From: Halocaridina rubra
Taxonomy: Eukaryota; Arthropoda; Malacostraca; Decapoda; Atyidae
Assembly: GCA_037179515.1 (NCBI GenBank)
Contig: JAXCGZ010005728.1
Span: 1 to 64,000 of the forward strand
Direction of reading: 5' to 3'
Length of the DNA stretch: 64,000 bases
The translations under genes and the position numbers were made by a program. Below the pieces are notes generated by a model. That model ran no database searches, was not told the origin of the DNA, and worked only from the letters and a program-made list of their open reading frames with translations. This document shows positions 9,026 to 20,378 of the stretch, piece after piece. Within the stretch, counting starts at the first letter, position 1; each line of letters opens with the position of its first letter.

Positions 9026-12000
9026 TTATCTTGTTGGAGGGTATTGACTGATGATATTTAATAGACTGTTCATGTAGTTGGTTGTTGCTAGTCTGATTAT
9101 GGAGCTAGCAACATGAAGGGCATTTGGATCTTCGCTGGATGTTGCAGGGGCACCAGTTTTCCGTCGAATTTCTGAAAAGGAATCACATTCGAGGATGTAA
9201 TGGAGCAGTGGATGTGGTGAGGCTACCTGGCAAAAGGTCCTTTCCCTGATGATATCATCCACTATTTGCCAGGTGCACTTGTACCCGAGTCTCAGACGGT
9301 ACACATTGACCGCCGTGCTTCGTCGAAGGTTCTTAGGCAGGGTGATTCGCTGAAAATCAGTGGTGGCTTTGTACCACCAGGTGAAGGGGGAGCCAATGTC
9401 TGTGCACAGGTTGTGTTTAGCTATTAAGGCATTAAGGAGTGACTTGGTGGCTTTATTTTTATCTGTTAAATCCCAGGAGACAGAGATATTTGGATTTCTG
9501 CTCTGAGAGAGGCTTGTTTGGAAGCTTGATCCGCTTCCTCATTTCCCTTGATGCCGACGTGGCTGGGAATCCAGGCAAGAGTGATGGCTTTTCCAAGGCT
9601 GGTCGTCCTGTGGTAGTGGCTGAGGATGGTGGTGATGATACGTACATTGTCTCTGAGGAGTGGCTTCTTGATGGCCTGTAAGGCGCCTTTAGAGTCAGAG
9701 AGAATTAGGGCATGGTCAGCTCCTTGCTTGATGAAGAAGTCGAGGGAGTTGGCTATGGCAACAAGCTCAGTCTTTAGCGATGAGCAGGAATTCGACAGTC
9801 TCCAGGATAGGACGTGGTTTCCAGTGGTGAAGGCAGCGGCTGAGGCTCCAGTTTCTTAATTTACTGAACCGTCAGTGTAGTAGACTTGAGAGTTTGGCCT
9901 GCTCCAGCTCTGTATTTTGTCCTTGTATATGTTTTTTAAGGACAAGCGGGTTTACCAAGCTTTTGGGGTTGTCAGGGAGCTCGATCTTTATGTCGAGTGG
10001 TTGGTCATTCCATGGGGGTGGGCATCTGTATTCAGGAAGCGGAGTGTCCTGTATCTTGGCTAGGATGCTATCCCTGACTGGCAGTGCTTGCAGGCTAGCG
10101 CAGACCTTGGCTGCCCAGGTTCTAGGATGGTGGTTGGGGTGGCGATTGAGGGCTAGATGGAGATTTGTGCCAGCGAGGCATATATGTTGGGCAGTGATGG
10201 TTTTGGCCACAAAGAGGGTCAGTCTTTGCTGAGCTCTGAGTTTGAGTGGGATGAGTCCCGATTCCATCTGGATGTTTTCTCTCTTGGTCCACATGGGGGC
10301 TCCTAGCATGGTACGTATGGCGTTGTTTTGAATTGCTTCTATCTTGTCCCACTGTTGGTCTTTTAGTAGCCAGAGTGCGGGACAAGCATAGTCTATGAGG
10401 CTGCGTATGGCTTGTACATAGAAGCTTCTGAGGACATTAAATGATGCAACATCGCAGAGGCCCAACATCCGCCGAAGGACCACTTGTCGCTGGCTGCACC
10501 TGTCGCGCAAGTGTTGAATTTCAGGTCCAAATGTTAGTCTGCTGTCGATGATTACACCCAGGTATTGGTGTTTGGTAACCCAGTCCACAGGCTCATTACC
10601 TATGACCAGAGTAGTGTCTGGTCTCCACTGGTGGATGGGAAGGGCCTTGGTTTGCGGGCATTGATTTTAACTCCAAGGGAGTTGGAGGCTTGGTGAATCT
10701 TGGTGAGGCAGCGCTGTGTCTTGTTAGAGCTTCTGTCGCCTATTGTGACAAGGGCAAAGTCATCCGCATAGTTGAAGAGTTTGGCTCCATGTGGTAATGC
10801 GATGTCCATGAGTTTTTTCATGAGACATTTAAAGAGGAAGGGGCTAAGGATCCCACCTTGGGGGGGTCCGATTTTCGTGGTTTTTGTAGGTGGAGTAGTG
10901 CAAATCTTTTTTGACTCGTGCACTACGGTTTTGTAGACTCTGCTTGATCCAAGAGAGAAGGTTACCTTTGATCTGCTTTGAAGCGAAAGCTGAGAGTATA
11001 TCTGGCACATTGGCTAGTTCAAAGGCCTTCTCTAGGTCTAGAATAACGATGTATCCACGGCAGTTGTTGATAAATGATAGCATGGAGGCTATGCATTCTG
11101 AGGTGATTAGGCCAGGCTGGTAGGCAAACATTTTTTCTGGGAAGGGTGGGCATTTTCAGCGGACTCTGTTAAGTACCATCTTTTCTGCCGTCTTGCTCAG
11201 GCAGCTTAGGAGGGAGATGGGGCTAATGTTATCAGGGTCCTGTGGTTTTGGGATGGGCTGAATGTCTGCTCTGTTCCAAGAGGCTGGTCTGATTCTTCAT
11301 GTGTATGTCGAATTGATCAGAGAGAGTAGAACAAGCTCCCCTTGGGGCCCCATATTTTGAATCATTGTGTATGTGATTCCATCAGCACCTGGGGCTGTGA
11401 TTTTAGAGCATTTGCTTACTCTTAGTAGCTCAGTCAGAGAGAATGGGGCATCTGTTTCGTCTGCAGTGTTTATGGCCTCTTCTATTTCTTCCCATCTTGC
11501 AGTGGTGAGGTCCTGAAGAGTTGTTCTGGTGGCTATGGGAAGCTGGTTGGAGCTTGCTCTATCCGCGAATTTGACGGAGAGTTCTTCTGCTGCCCTGCTA
11601 GGATCCCTGTGGGGTATGATTTTAGGAGGTTTTCCTTTAGTAAAGGAGGTAATGCTCCTCCACATCTGGCTCACAGAGGTGTGAGCATCTAGGGTGGAAC
11701 ACCACTCTAGCCATTTTTTCCTCTTAATATTGCGTGTTTCTTCATGGACATGTTATTTGACTGCCTGGAGAGTCTGGTAGGAGTCTTCAGTGTGACGTTT
11801 CCTGTGCATTTTCCGGATGAATTTGAGCCGGTGATTGAATTCTTTAACTCTGTCACAGTAGTACCATCTGTCCCGATGAGTGGTGTCTTGTGGTTTGCAG
11901 AGGGGGATGGAGGAGTTTGCTGCAGCTTACAGGGCATTGACTAGCTCAGCCTCTGCTTGGTCGATATCTTCGGATGGTGTGTAGGCTGAAAATCAATTGC

Positions 12001-12727
12001 TGAGGTACTCCTGGAATCGGCCTAAGTCGGCCTTCTTGAAATTCCATCAAGGGGGAGGAGCAGAGATTTGGAAGATTTCAGGAAATGGCAGCGTGAGATG
12101 GATCCCATAGTGGTCGCTTGTGACCAGGGGATGAACTCTCCATGTGGCATCTTGCTTTAGGGAGTTGAAGACAAAGGTGAGGTCCAGCATTTCACCTCTG
12201 TCATGTGTTGGCTCATGATTGTTGAGAAGGGAGATGTCTTCTTGGTCATCCAGCAGGCTCATGGTGTGTCGTCCTGCAGCACAGGGGCGCTCATACCTGA
12301 ATCTTGGATGGTGCGCATTGAAGTCGCCTCCTATTACCAAGTCACACTGACTGGCTAACCCGAAGAGGGTAGTCAGGTCTAAGCCTCCATCCCGTGGTCT
12401 GTAAATGTTGTACAGATCTATGCAGCTGCCCTGAAGTTTGATGTTAACAGCGAGGACGTGGACATCTTCACTGCAGTGGACCGGTTGGGTTTTTTCCTTT
12501 GCTAACAGGTTTTTCCTGATGAAGGTGGCTCTGCCTCTGTTCTCCCCTGAAGACCAGTGCTGGTAGAATCCTTTGTATCCTGAAACTTTTGGAGTGTTTT
12601 GCTCTGTGCACAGTGTTTCTTGAACCATGATGACATCAATGTTGTCAACCTTGGCAATGCCTTCAAGATGTTGTACCTTGTGTCTGAGACCCTGGGCATT
12701 CCAGTGCAGGATCCCAAGATTAGACAT
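9026..12727 (-). pseudogene. Family B ORF2: endonuclease, reverse transcriptase, RNase H, broken copy
   Basis: From ATG 12727 (MSNLGILHWNAQGLRH) the AP-endonuclease domain is open to about 12047: HWNAQGL, VQETL, GGDFNAHHP, SDHYGIH. The linker and RT follow in pieces: APGADGITY, ILDLEKAFELANVP (motif A), NYADDFALV (motif C, about 10750). RNase H covers about 9850-9500 with the family motifs DGS, ELVAIAN, SDS and the HVGIKGNEEAD block, interrupted by indels. The C-terminal CTWQIVDDIIRE and FCQVASPHPLLHY region (a Cys/His cluster) ends at 9026. The start codon overlaps the ORF1 stop by 8 nt. An in-frame TGA lies near 11298 and shifts near 11150 and 10600 break it. Confidence 0.88.
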
Positions 12728-14224
12728 CTTGATTATCTAAGGAGGTGGAGGTTGTAGGAGAGGTGGGATGTTGAGGCTGGTGGTGGGTTCTGGAGACGAG
12801 GGCATGGGCGACAACGGAGTGGGTTACTTCGACGACTTGATTGTAGGCATCTTGAGGAGAGGCTCTGGTATTGAGGAGTCGGACGGCTGCCTGTATGGCT
12901 TGAATAATAATGTTGGTGAGCTCATTTACTGTGAAGATGGTTTTCTGCTTGGAAGAGGAGGCAGAGGAAGGTGTCAGGATAGGCTGTTTAGGTGTGGGGG
13001 TATGGGATCTAAGTCTAGGGTCCTGGGACCTGGTGTGGTGAGCGGGTGTATGTGTGTGGTTTGAGTGTTGCATGTGACTGTATTGTGTGTTTAAGTGTTG
13101 CATGGGGTGGAGGTGTTGGTGTGAGTGTTGTGTGAGGGGATGGTAGGATTGTGAGTGTTGTTTGGGTAGATGGTAGGAGTGTGAGTGTTGTGTGATAGGG
13201 TGGATGGAGTTGGTGTAGGGGTGGAAACTGTAGGAGGTGTGATCTGTGTGTTAGGAGCTGGGTTGGTGTTGTGTGGTGGGTTTTGGGTGGGGAGGTTAGG
13301 TGTGAGTGGGGCAGGATGGGGCCTTTGCCAAGGATTGGAGGTGGGGGAAGGAGCTGGGGTGAAGATGGGGGTGGTGTGATTGGTGACAGGGGCAGAGGGA
13401 GGGACTGTTTGAGGAATCCTCTTCAGCCTTTCTGGGCAGCTGTTGTTCCATGCGTGATGGTTTCCCTAACAGTTTGGGCACTTGTCAACTGTTGCTTCAT
13501 TGGCCTTGAATTTGTTGAGGCACCGGTCAGTGGAATGTCTCCCACTGCAGATTGCACATCTCTCTCGGAGATGGCAAGTGTTTCTATGGTGCCCAAATCT
13601 TTGACACCGGAAACATCTCAGTGGTTCAGGAGTGTAGTCTCTTATGTTGAATTTGCCCCAGATGCCGAGGTTTACTTGCAAAGGGGGTGGACCACAGATG
13701 TGGACCGGAACTTGTTTTGAGGGGACAGTTTGGCCCTCTATTTTGGAGGAGCAACGTGAGGCAGCCGTAATATACGTTTGCTTGGTTAGCAGGTCAACTG
13801 ACCAAGCAACAGGGAAGCCAATGACGATGTATTTTCTTATTTTTTGGGCAGGGTTCATTTCTGTCAAGTGAGGTGAGTTGAGGCTGCGGATCTTCTCTGC
13901 GGCTTCTGCTGAGGATGGGTGGATGATAAATTCACCATGTACATTAGGCTTAATTTTGCAGCCGAACTCGGTGAGTTGGTCTCCCAACTCTTTGATTAAG
14001 TCATATGCCTCTTTGGTGGAAGGAGTCTGAACTTTGAACTTTGATATGGGCTCTCTATCGGTCTTTGGGGCTGGGGGGGGGGTGACTGGGGCAGCTGCAC
14101 TCTCATGGCTACTGCCAGAGGCCGTCCTTGGCCTCTTCTTTCCCACACCTGTCCACCCCTCTTGAGGGGGGTCGAGTTCCATTCCCCCCTTTGGGGTGAG
14201 AGCAGGAGAAGCTGCAGAGGCTAT
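12720..14224 (-). pseudogene. Family B ORF1: gag-like CCHC protein, copy 1
   Basis: An N-terminal basic, low-complexity segment (GVGKKRPRTASGSSHES) is followed by an RRM-like or structured region (about 14050-13750) with YIVIGFPVAWSVDLL. Zinc knuckles come next: CFRCQRFGHHRNTC and CAICSGRHSTDRC, and a third, CPNC, is interrupted by TAG at 13466-13468. The family motif then continues out of frame into a Pro/Thr/His repeat region and a conserved C-terminal segment, FTVNELTNIIIQAIQAAVR, ending NQDV at 12720. ORF1 proteins of I/Jockey-type elements bind element RNA. The initiator is ATA here; the copies at 21103 and 28222 have ATG. Confidence 0.8.
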
Positions 14225-15028
14225 GACTAACAACTAGTCATGGATATCACAGATTTCACTAGGTATATATCACTTGCACTGTTTGTCAATTTCGTTTAAT
14301 AAAATATAGGGGCCTTGTGGCTGGATCACTTCACTTAATTGGAACACTACAACACTTTATCACTAAAACAGTCTTCTATCTTTCTTCCCAACTCTTGTGG
14401 GAGAGGGGAGTGTAAACAGAGATTGTGCTCAGCACAACGTGTTTTTTTTTAAATTTCTCTTCCCAGCTCTCTAAAGAGACGGAAAAGCAAACAGAATAAA
14501 TGCAAGGTTGAAATTTGAACACTTTCTATAGAATTATGGAACACACAATAATGTGTGTTCAACTAAACAAAACAACACAAAAGCACAAAAAACAACAAAA
14601 CAGGGCAATCTTTCTGTTTCTCTCTTTGGCTCTCGTAAGAGAGGAAGAAAAGAAAACAGATACTTAGGTTGTTTTTCCTTGTAGAAACTTCCACCTCAAA
14701 TCAGGGATGGAGTGCAGGAGGAGAAATTCACTTCACTGGTAGGAAGAGGCTTCAACTACCTATCACAAAAGAGATAAAAATAATTTAGAAACCTGAACAC
14801 TTTCTATTTCCCTTTTCTTCCCAACTCTTATAAAAGAGAGAGAAGAGCAGGCAAAAATATTTGGGGTATATGACTCACAGTCACTTGTTTTCACTAAAAC
14901 AAAAACGGGAACACAAAACAAATTAAAAACAATCTTTGCTTCTCTTTCTGGCTCTCGTGAGAGAGGAGGAAAAGAGGACAGAGATACTTAGGCAGGTCCA
15001 ATCACTACTGGAGCTGGAACCAGACTAT
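14225..15028 (-). promoter_or_regulatory. Family B 5' leader, one full module plus partial, copy 1
   Basis: The 804-bp untranslated leader holds short inverted repeats of the type CTCTC-n4-GAGAG (for example CTCTCACGAGAG) spaced along it. A module starts with a GGTAGTTGAAGCC block near 14752 on the element strand. Non-LTR elements carry an internal promoter at the 5' end; assigning promoter function here is inference from position and from the variable module number between copies. Confidence 0.5.
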
Positions 15029-15037
15029 TATTGCGAT

Positions 15038-16150
15038 GGAGACAGACTTACGGGAGTGGAGTTTTTTGGAAGAAGCCCCTGTGGCCACAGCCACCACCCT
15101 CGCTATTGAAGATATAACCTTAACTTTTGATGATGGCAAGTCCCCTTTAGCGACACTACCAAGCCTCTAACAGCCTTTTGCACAAGATACGGTCTATACC
15201 AGATCAGGGTCGTGCCTTTTGGTATGGTGAATGCCCATGACTGCTTCAGTCGAGTCATAAGGACAGTATTGCAAGACCTCAACAATGTTTCATGCTTTAT
15301 AAATGACATCGTGGTGCATTCTTAGGATTGATAATCGCACCTCCCGACTTTTCGCAGAGTTCTGACTTGTTTGAACCAGTATTAACTTCATTTAAAGCCT
15401 TCCAAATGTGAGATTAATTTTACACAATTGCAGTATGTCGGCCAATTTGTCGGAGAAAGAGTTACGTCCCCTTTACAGGGCAAGGTGCAAGCTATTAAGG
15501 ATATGGAGAAACCTGCCAATATCACACTCAACTGAGATCATTCCTGGATAGTGTTGGCTACTAGCAATGGTTCATTCCACACTTTAATACTATCGCTGCC
15601 TCTCTGCAATATATGATCTCCTCAAAGCGAGGTAAGACCTCCCCTGCTCCATTGGCAGACAGGGCGGAGAGAGCATTTTTCAAGCTCCGAGAAGCATTGG
15701 CGGGTGAGCCAGTATTACAGCTGGTAAACCCAGATTTTCCTTTTATATTGCAGATCGATGCCTCAGACCAAATCCTGGGCGCCTTGCTTTTGAAAGTACA
15801 GTCTGACAGCCCAGCAGAAGTAGCTCCAGTGCGATGTGCAAACTGGCTTCGCCCAGCAGAGTGAACTTACTCCACCATGGAGAAGGAAGCTCTGGCCGAA
15901 TACTGGACCATAAAGAATTTTGAAGTCCATCTGTATGGCCGACATTTCACACTGAGAACAGTCCAACATCCTCTCCTATATTTACAAACTGCGGACAAGC
16001 TGTATCCTCGGCTGTAAAGGTGGGCACTTTACCTGAATCTTTTCAAAATCAATGCGCAACATGTTGATGGAAAGAACAATGACCTCACTGACCTACTAAG
16101 TCGATGGTCGTTACCCTCGAATGAAGAAACTGGTGCTGTTAGCCTCAGCC
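15038..16150 (+). pseudogene. G1 reverse transcriptase (partial) and RNase H
   Basis: The sequence resumes directly after the target duplication. RT is short: the finger region is missing or unrecognisable. It encodes YGLYQIRVVPFGMVNA (motif B region) and CFINDIVVHS, in which the catalytic FIDD is FIND (about 15290-15325). Connection and RNase H follow at 15613-16110: FILQIDASDQILGALL (catalytic Asp), TMEKEALAEYW (Glu), YGRHFTLRTVQHPLLYL, where the usual TDH is TVQ, and VDGKNNDLTDLLSRW, the end of a gypsy RNase H. No integrase follows, in keeping with the integrase being upstream. Stops at about 15325, 15862 and 16015. Confidence 0.8.
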
Positions 16151-16217
16151 TAACTGGTCTAAAAGATTACTTCTCTGATATGTTGTTTATTTTATGTTTT
16201 TCTTTTATATCTTAACA

Positions 16218-16667
16218 CTAAGCTTGAAAAAGTTCAAAGACATGCCACGAAACTGGTGCCAGAAATACGCAATCTCAGTTATGATGAGAGGCTGAGGGCA
16301 TTAGACTTACCATCACTCGAAGCTAGAAGAGTGAGGGGGGGATATGGTGACAGTCTTTAAATTCCTTCATGGTTATGATAGAGTGGATAGGGATCGATAT
16401 TTTGATATGGCTGGCTCTAGAACTAGAGGTCATAGTTTGAAGCTTCGTAAGAAAACTTCTTTGCAGGATGTAAGGAAATACTTTTTCAGTGTAAGAGTAG
16501 TTGATAATTGGAATTGGCTAAGCGAGGAGGTAGTTAATGCTATCTCAATCCATAGTTTTAAGGAACGGTATGATAATTATCACTAAGTCTAAAATGGAAC
16601 CGATGAGGAGACGGGAAGATACGAGCTTTGGGCTCTTTCCCGCCTAGGAACACAATTAGGTAATCAC
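16218..16667 (+). mobile_element. Family A copy, 450-bp 3' end
   Basis: Begins in the ORF2 sequence coding KLEKVQRHATKLV and runs to the 3' tail (one 14-bp unit at 16654-16667). The C-terminal domain is readable (MAGSRTRGHSLKLRKKTS, KYFFSVRVVDNWN), with one extra G near 16340 shifting the frame. It sits just after G1 RNase H, so it probably landed in G1 3' sequence. Confidence 0.85.
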
Positions 16668-17324
16668 TATATTGTATTTATTTTAGCTTACATATATATA
16701 TATTTCAGTTTGGTCATGTACTTGTAAATTGGGTTTTCTTTGTTTCCTTTAGTATGGCGTGTTTATACATGTTTGTGGAATGTATTCATGTGTATTAACT
16801 TTTTTCCTTATGGAAGACTAAGATGATAAAGATTATTTCTTTTGATTGTAGTTTTATATTTCGCTTTTGTGGGACCCTGAAAGCCAGAACGTGGCAGAAA
16901 CCTTTAGTTTAGTGTTGAATAGCTGAAGCTGTTTTAAATCCAGTCAAGCAAGACTAGGTTCAAAGTTTTTCCATTTTTTGTATATTATTTTATTGCATGT
17001 GAAGTAATATTAAACCTATATATTGATATTTTCTCTGATATTTATTAGGGATTTTAATTTTCTTGAAATTTGAAATTGATCACATTCCTTATATGTTTGC
17101 ATGTCACTTAACCTTTTTATTTTTTTTATTTTTATAAGAATTTGTTCACTATTTTGATAGTATATGTTCTAGTGGTAGATCCCATTTTTTTGTTCAGTTG
17201 TTCTTTTTATTTAAAGGATCTCTCATCCCTCATAATAACATTGAAGTCACCATAACTTCCTCTGTTCATTTTATGCCATCTGTAGTAGAATTTTGTTAAT
17301 TCAATATTCTCTAGAAAGGGCCTT
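16668..17324. other. AT-rich sequence with no recognised feature
   Basis: No reading frame of note and no match to the repeats in this window. It may include the G1 3' end, but no copy of the TGTATTCT LTR segment is present. Confidence 0.3.
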
Positions 17325-17830
17325 TGTGACAGAGTGTTTTGCTCCAAGTCACCAGAGGTTATAGTAGATGCCTTATTAGTTATTTAGTTAACTCTTAACT
17401 GTCTTTTCTTTTCTTAATAAAAAAAAATATCTCACTCTTTGCATTTGGCAGATTATGATTCTTTGTAATAATATATATTTCAGTATACAGTATAGCTAAT
17501 TTTATATATATCTTGTTTGATATTCTTGTAAATGTAGAAAGCATGATTCAAATTTAAATTCAAAAATTTATTGACATAATAGGCAATTACATCAAATGGA
17601 GCATGTTAGCAAGCTAACAAGTCTGCCCCAAAACTTTATAAATAAATATTAGTTCTGCAAAGCAAGCAATAATGACAATGAAACTTACAATAATATTAAC
17701 AATTCTAATAATGATACACAATATGATGGTTGGTCATTTCATACAGTGAACTATGCCTATAGCAAATATACTGAGAAAATAGATGAACTAAACTCTAATG
17801 TCAAGCTTAGAAAATTTTATTTATATCATT
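17325..17830 (+). repeat. Family F repeat, 5' end with the D-E segment uninterrupted
   Basis: Starts TGTGACAGAGTG and continues CACCAGAGG, as at 47177, 60783 and (antisense) 58195. At about 17559 a 200-bp segment (D, with ACATAATAGGCAATTACATC) follows, then about 60 bp (E, with AACTAAACTCTAATGTCAA). D occurs again at 26664-26857 and E at 33560-33620, separated there by a complete family B copy. The class of this repeat is unknown; TG at the start could mean an LTR, but no coding element is attached. Confidence 0.6.
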
Positions 17831-18207
17831 CATTCAGCTCAAGAATAATCATGTACTGACTACGTGGTCAATTATAATTGCAAGAACTCTCTGTTTACAC
17901 AACGTAATCAATGTTATCATGACGCGGAAAAAGACTGATTGGCAGAAAGCCTACCAAAGCAGATTTCGCTCTCGACTTCGGAGCTATACATTCACTATGC
18001 ATAAGAATACTTACACAAAATATAAATGAATACATATTCATATGCGTAAATTTAATATAATTGAATAAGTATACATACAATGTCTGTAAATCTACATACA
18101 TCCACTTAAACTACAATAAACAAAACTATCATGCAAAGCAACACTTACATAATATATGCAGAAATAAACTGTCTTGAAATATATTCAAGACAAAAGAGAT
18201 CTACTTA
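17831..18207. other. No recognised feature
   Basis: AT-rich, without a supported frame. Its right edge is the truncation point of the next family B copy. Confidence 0.3.
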
Positions 18208-19816
18208 TGTATTGTGGAGACCAGACACTAATCTGGTCATAGGTAATGAGCCTGTGGACTGGGTTGCCAAACACCAATACCTGGGTGTAATCATCGACCA
18301 AAGACTAACCTTTGGGCCAGAAATTCAACACTTGCGTGACAGGTGCAGCCAGCGACAAGCGGTCCTTCGGCGGATGTCGGGCCTCTTCGATGGTGCATCA
18401 TTTAATGTCCTCAGAACCTTCTATGTACAAGCCATACGCAGCCTCATAGACTATGCTTGTCCCGCACTCTGGCTACTAACAGACCAACAGTGGGACAAGA
18501 TAGAAGTAATTCAAAACAACGCCACACCTACCATGCTAGGAGCCCTCATGTGGACCAAGAGAGAAAACATCCGGATGGAATCGGGACTCATCCCACTCAA
18601 ACTCAGAGCTCAGCAAAGACTGACCCTCTTTGTGGCCAAAACCACCACTGCCCAACATAAATGCCTAGCTAGCACAAATCTCCATCTAGCCCTCAATCGC
18701 CACCCCAACCACCATCCTAGAACCTGGGCAGCCAAGGTCTGCGCTAGCCTGCAAGCACTGCCAGTCAGGGAGAGCATCCTAGCCAAGATACAAGACACAC
18801 CGCTTCCTGAATACAGATGCCCACCCCCATGGAATGACCAACCACTCAACATAAAGATCGAGCTCCCTGATCACCCCAAAAGCTTGGTAAACCCGCTTGT
18901 CCTTAAAAACATATATAAGGACAAAATTCAGAGCTGGAGCAGGCCAAACTTTCAAGTCTACTACACTGACGGTTCAGTAAATCAAGAAACTGGAGCCTCA
19001 GCCGCCGCCTTCACCACTGGAAACCACGTCCTATCCCGGAGACTGTCAAACTCCTGCTCATCGCTCCAGACTGAGCTTGTTGCCATAGCCAATGCCCTCG
19101 ACTTCTTCATCCAGCAAGGAGCTGACCATGCCCTAATTCTCTCTGACTCCAAAGGCGCCTTACAGGCCATCAAGAAGCCACACCTCAGAGACAATGTACG
19201 CATCATCACCACCATCCTCAGCCACTACCACAGGACAACCAGTCTTGGAAAAGCCATCACTCTTGCCTGGATTCCCAGCCACGTCGGCATCAAGGGAAAT
19301 GAGGAAGCGGATCAAGCCGCCAAACAAGCCACTCTCAGAGCAGAAATCCAGATATCTCTGTCTCCTGGGATGCAACAGATAAAAAATCAAGCCACCAAGT
19401 CACTCCTTGACACCTTAATAACTAAACACAACCTGTGCACAGACATTGGCTCCCCCTCCACCTGGTGGTACAAAGCCACCACTGATCTTCGGCGTATCAC
19501 CCTGCCTAAGAGCCTTCTACGAAGCACTGAGCTCAATGTGTACCGTCTGAGACTCGGGTACAAGTGCACCTGGCAAATAGTGCAGGATATCATCAGGGAA
19601 TGCACCTTTTGCCAGGTAGCCTCACCACATCCACTGCTACATTACATCCTGGAATGTGATTCTTTTTCAGAAATACGACGAAAAACTGGGGCCCCCGCAA
19701 CATCTAGCGAAGACCCAAATGCCCTTCATGTTGCTAGCTCCATCATCAGACTAGCAACAAATAACCACATGAACAGTCTACTAAATATTATCAGACAATA
19801 CCCTCCACCAAGATAA
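18208..19816 (+). pseudogene. Family B ORF2 C-terminal half: RT thumb, RNase H, C-terminal domain, open
   Basis: Open for about 536 codons without a stop; the reading frame continues upstream into flanking DNA to 18131 by chance. It has the RT thumb (KHQYLGVIIDQRLTFGPEI), then a ribonuclease H domain with all four acidic or histidine landmarks: YTDGSVNQETGASAA, ELVAIANALDFF, LSDSKGALQAI, and SHVGIKGNEEADQAAKQA. The C-terminal region has CTFCQVASPHPLLHYILEC, a Cys/His cluster typical of I/Jockey-type ORF2 ends. RNase H removes element RNA from the cDNA hybrid. The fragment lacks endonuclease and the RT active site, so it is not autonomous. The open frame suggests a fairly young insertion. Confidence 0.88.
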
Positions 19817-20112
19817 CCATGCAATAACTCTCTCTCACCCCCAAAACAAGAATTAATTTAAATTGTTTGATGTAAACTAATAATTCACAACTGAATAGTT
19901 ATGCTCTCCGTTATCTTTACAGTTTTTGCACAATCTCACCTGCGGGCCAATTAGGAAAGTCCGATCACCAACAATAACAAGATTTCACCCCACCTCCTCA
20001 CCAACAGGAGAGCCCATTCGCCCGCAAGAGCGAATACCACGTACACTCAAAAAAAAAATCTCACCCCACCTGCGGGCCACAAGTGGAAGGTTGAACATCC
20101 AAGAACAACAAG
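19817..20112 (+). repeat. Family B 3' UTR tandem units, copy 2
   Basis: About three imperfect units with CACCTGCGGGCC and TTTCACCCCACCTCC, ending AACATCCAAGAACAACAA. One unit lacks part of the CACCCTCAAG block found in copy 4. Confidence 0.65.
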
Positions 20113-20378
20113 CATTGTCATTCAGTCACGGGTGAGTTATCAAACACGTGCTGAGTGCGCCTGTTCATTCATATGGAAAAGTGAAGTGTAATAAGTGACT
20201 CGTTGAAAAAGTGGGATATATACACGGATATCTTATTAATGAAAATGTCGTGTAAATATATGGCAGTTGCTCGTTCAAATTGCTTTCATCTGTTGAGGTT
20301 AATATAGTTTACAAAAGCCGGCTTTACGTCACAGACTCTTTACCCTACCCATGGACGCTGATGATGACCAGATACGAA
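20113..20378. other. Short unassigned spacer between family B copies
   Basis: No frame or known repeat. About 15 bp near 20327 (GGCTTTACGTCAC) resemble the SINE end at 35250, too short to interpret. Confidence 0.25.

Larger units (their letters stand above)
8698..15028 (-). mobile_element. Family B copy 1, essentially full length, antisense, with 9-bp target duplication
   Basis: Reads right to left: 5' leader (15028-14225), ORF1 (14224-12720), ORF2 (12727-9026), 3' UTR (9025-8698) ending in an A-rich tail next to 8697. Flanked by TATTGCGAT on both sides. The 5' end, a block reading GTTCCAGCTCCAGTAG on the element strand, is shared with the 5' end of the copy at 26867, so both are close to full length (6331 and 6684 bp). 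It carries an ATG-to-ATA change at the ORF1 start and several stops and frameshifts in ORF2. Confidence 0.9.
2126..16212 (+). mobile_element. G1: Ty3/gypsy-type LTR retrotransposon with pol order PR-IN-RT-RNH, interrupted
   Basis: In order on the plus strand: three tandem LTR/leader/gag-head units (2126, 3072, 5516), gag continuing to about 6780, protease (about 6781-7130), integrase (about 7280-8615), a family B insertion (8698-15028), then reverse transcriptase and RNase H (15038-16150). A family A copy sits in the second unit (3697-5242) and another (16218-16667) follows RNase H. All genes are broken by stops. Ty3/gypsy elements normally carry RT-RNH before IN; the Gmr1 lineage is known to have IN first. 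Flanking TATTGCGAT copies at 8689-8697 and 15029-15037 show that IN and RT were adjacent before the family B insertion. No 3' LTR was found. Confidence 0.7.
18208..20112 (+). mobile_element. Family B copy 2, 5' truncated within RT
   Basis: Family similarity begins at the sequence coding WRPDTNLVIGNEPVDWV and ends after the 3' UTR units in an A/C-rich tail near 20112. No clear target duplication. Confidence 0.85.

Noticed and set aside
2126..16212. G1 as an endogenous virus
   Set aside because: No envelope-like frame follows the pol genes and all domains are typical of LTR retrotransposons.
18131..18207. N-terminal 25 codons of the long frame ending at 19816
   Set aside because: They come from unrelated flanking DNA upstream of the family B truncation point; they are not part of a gene.
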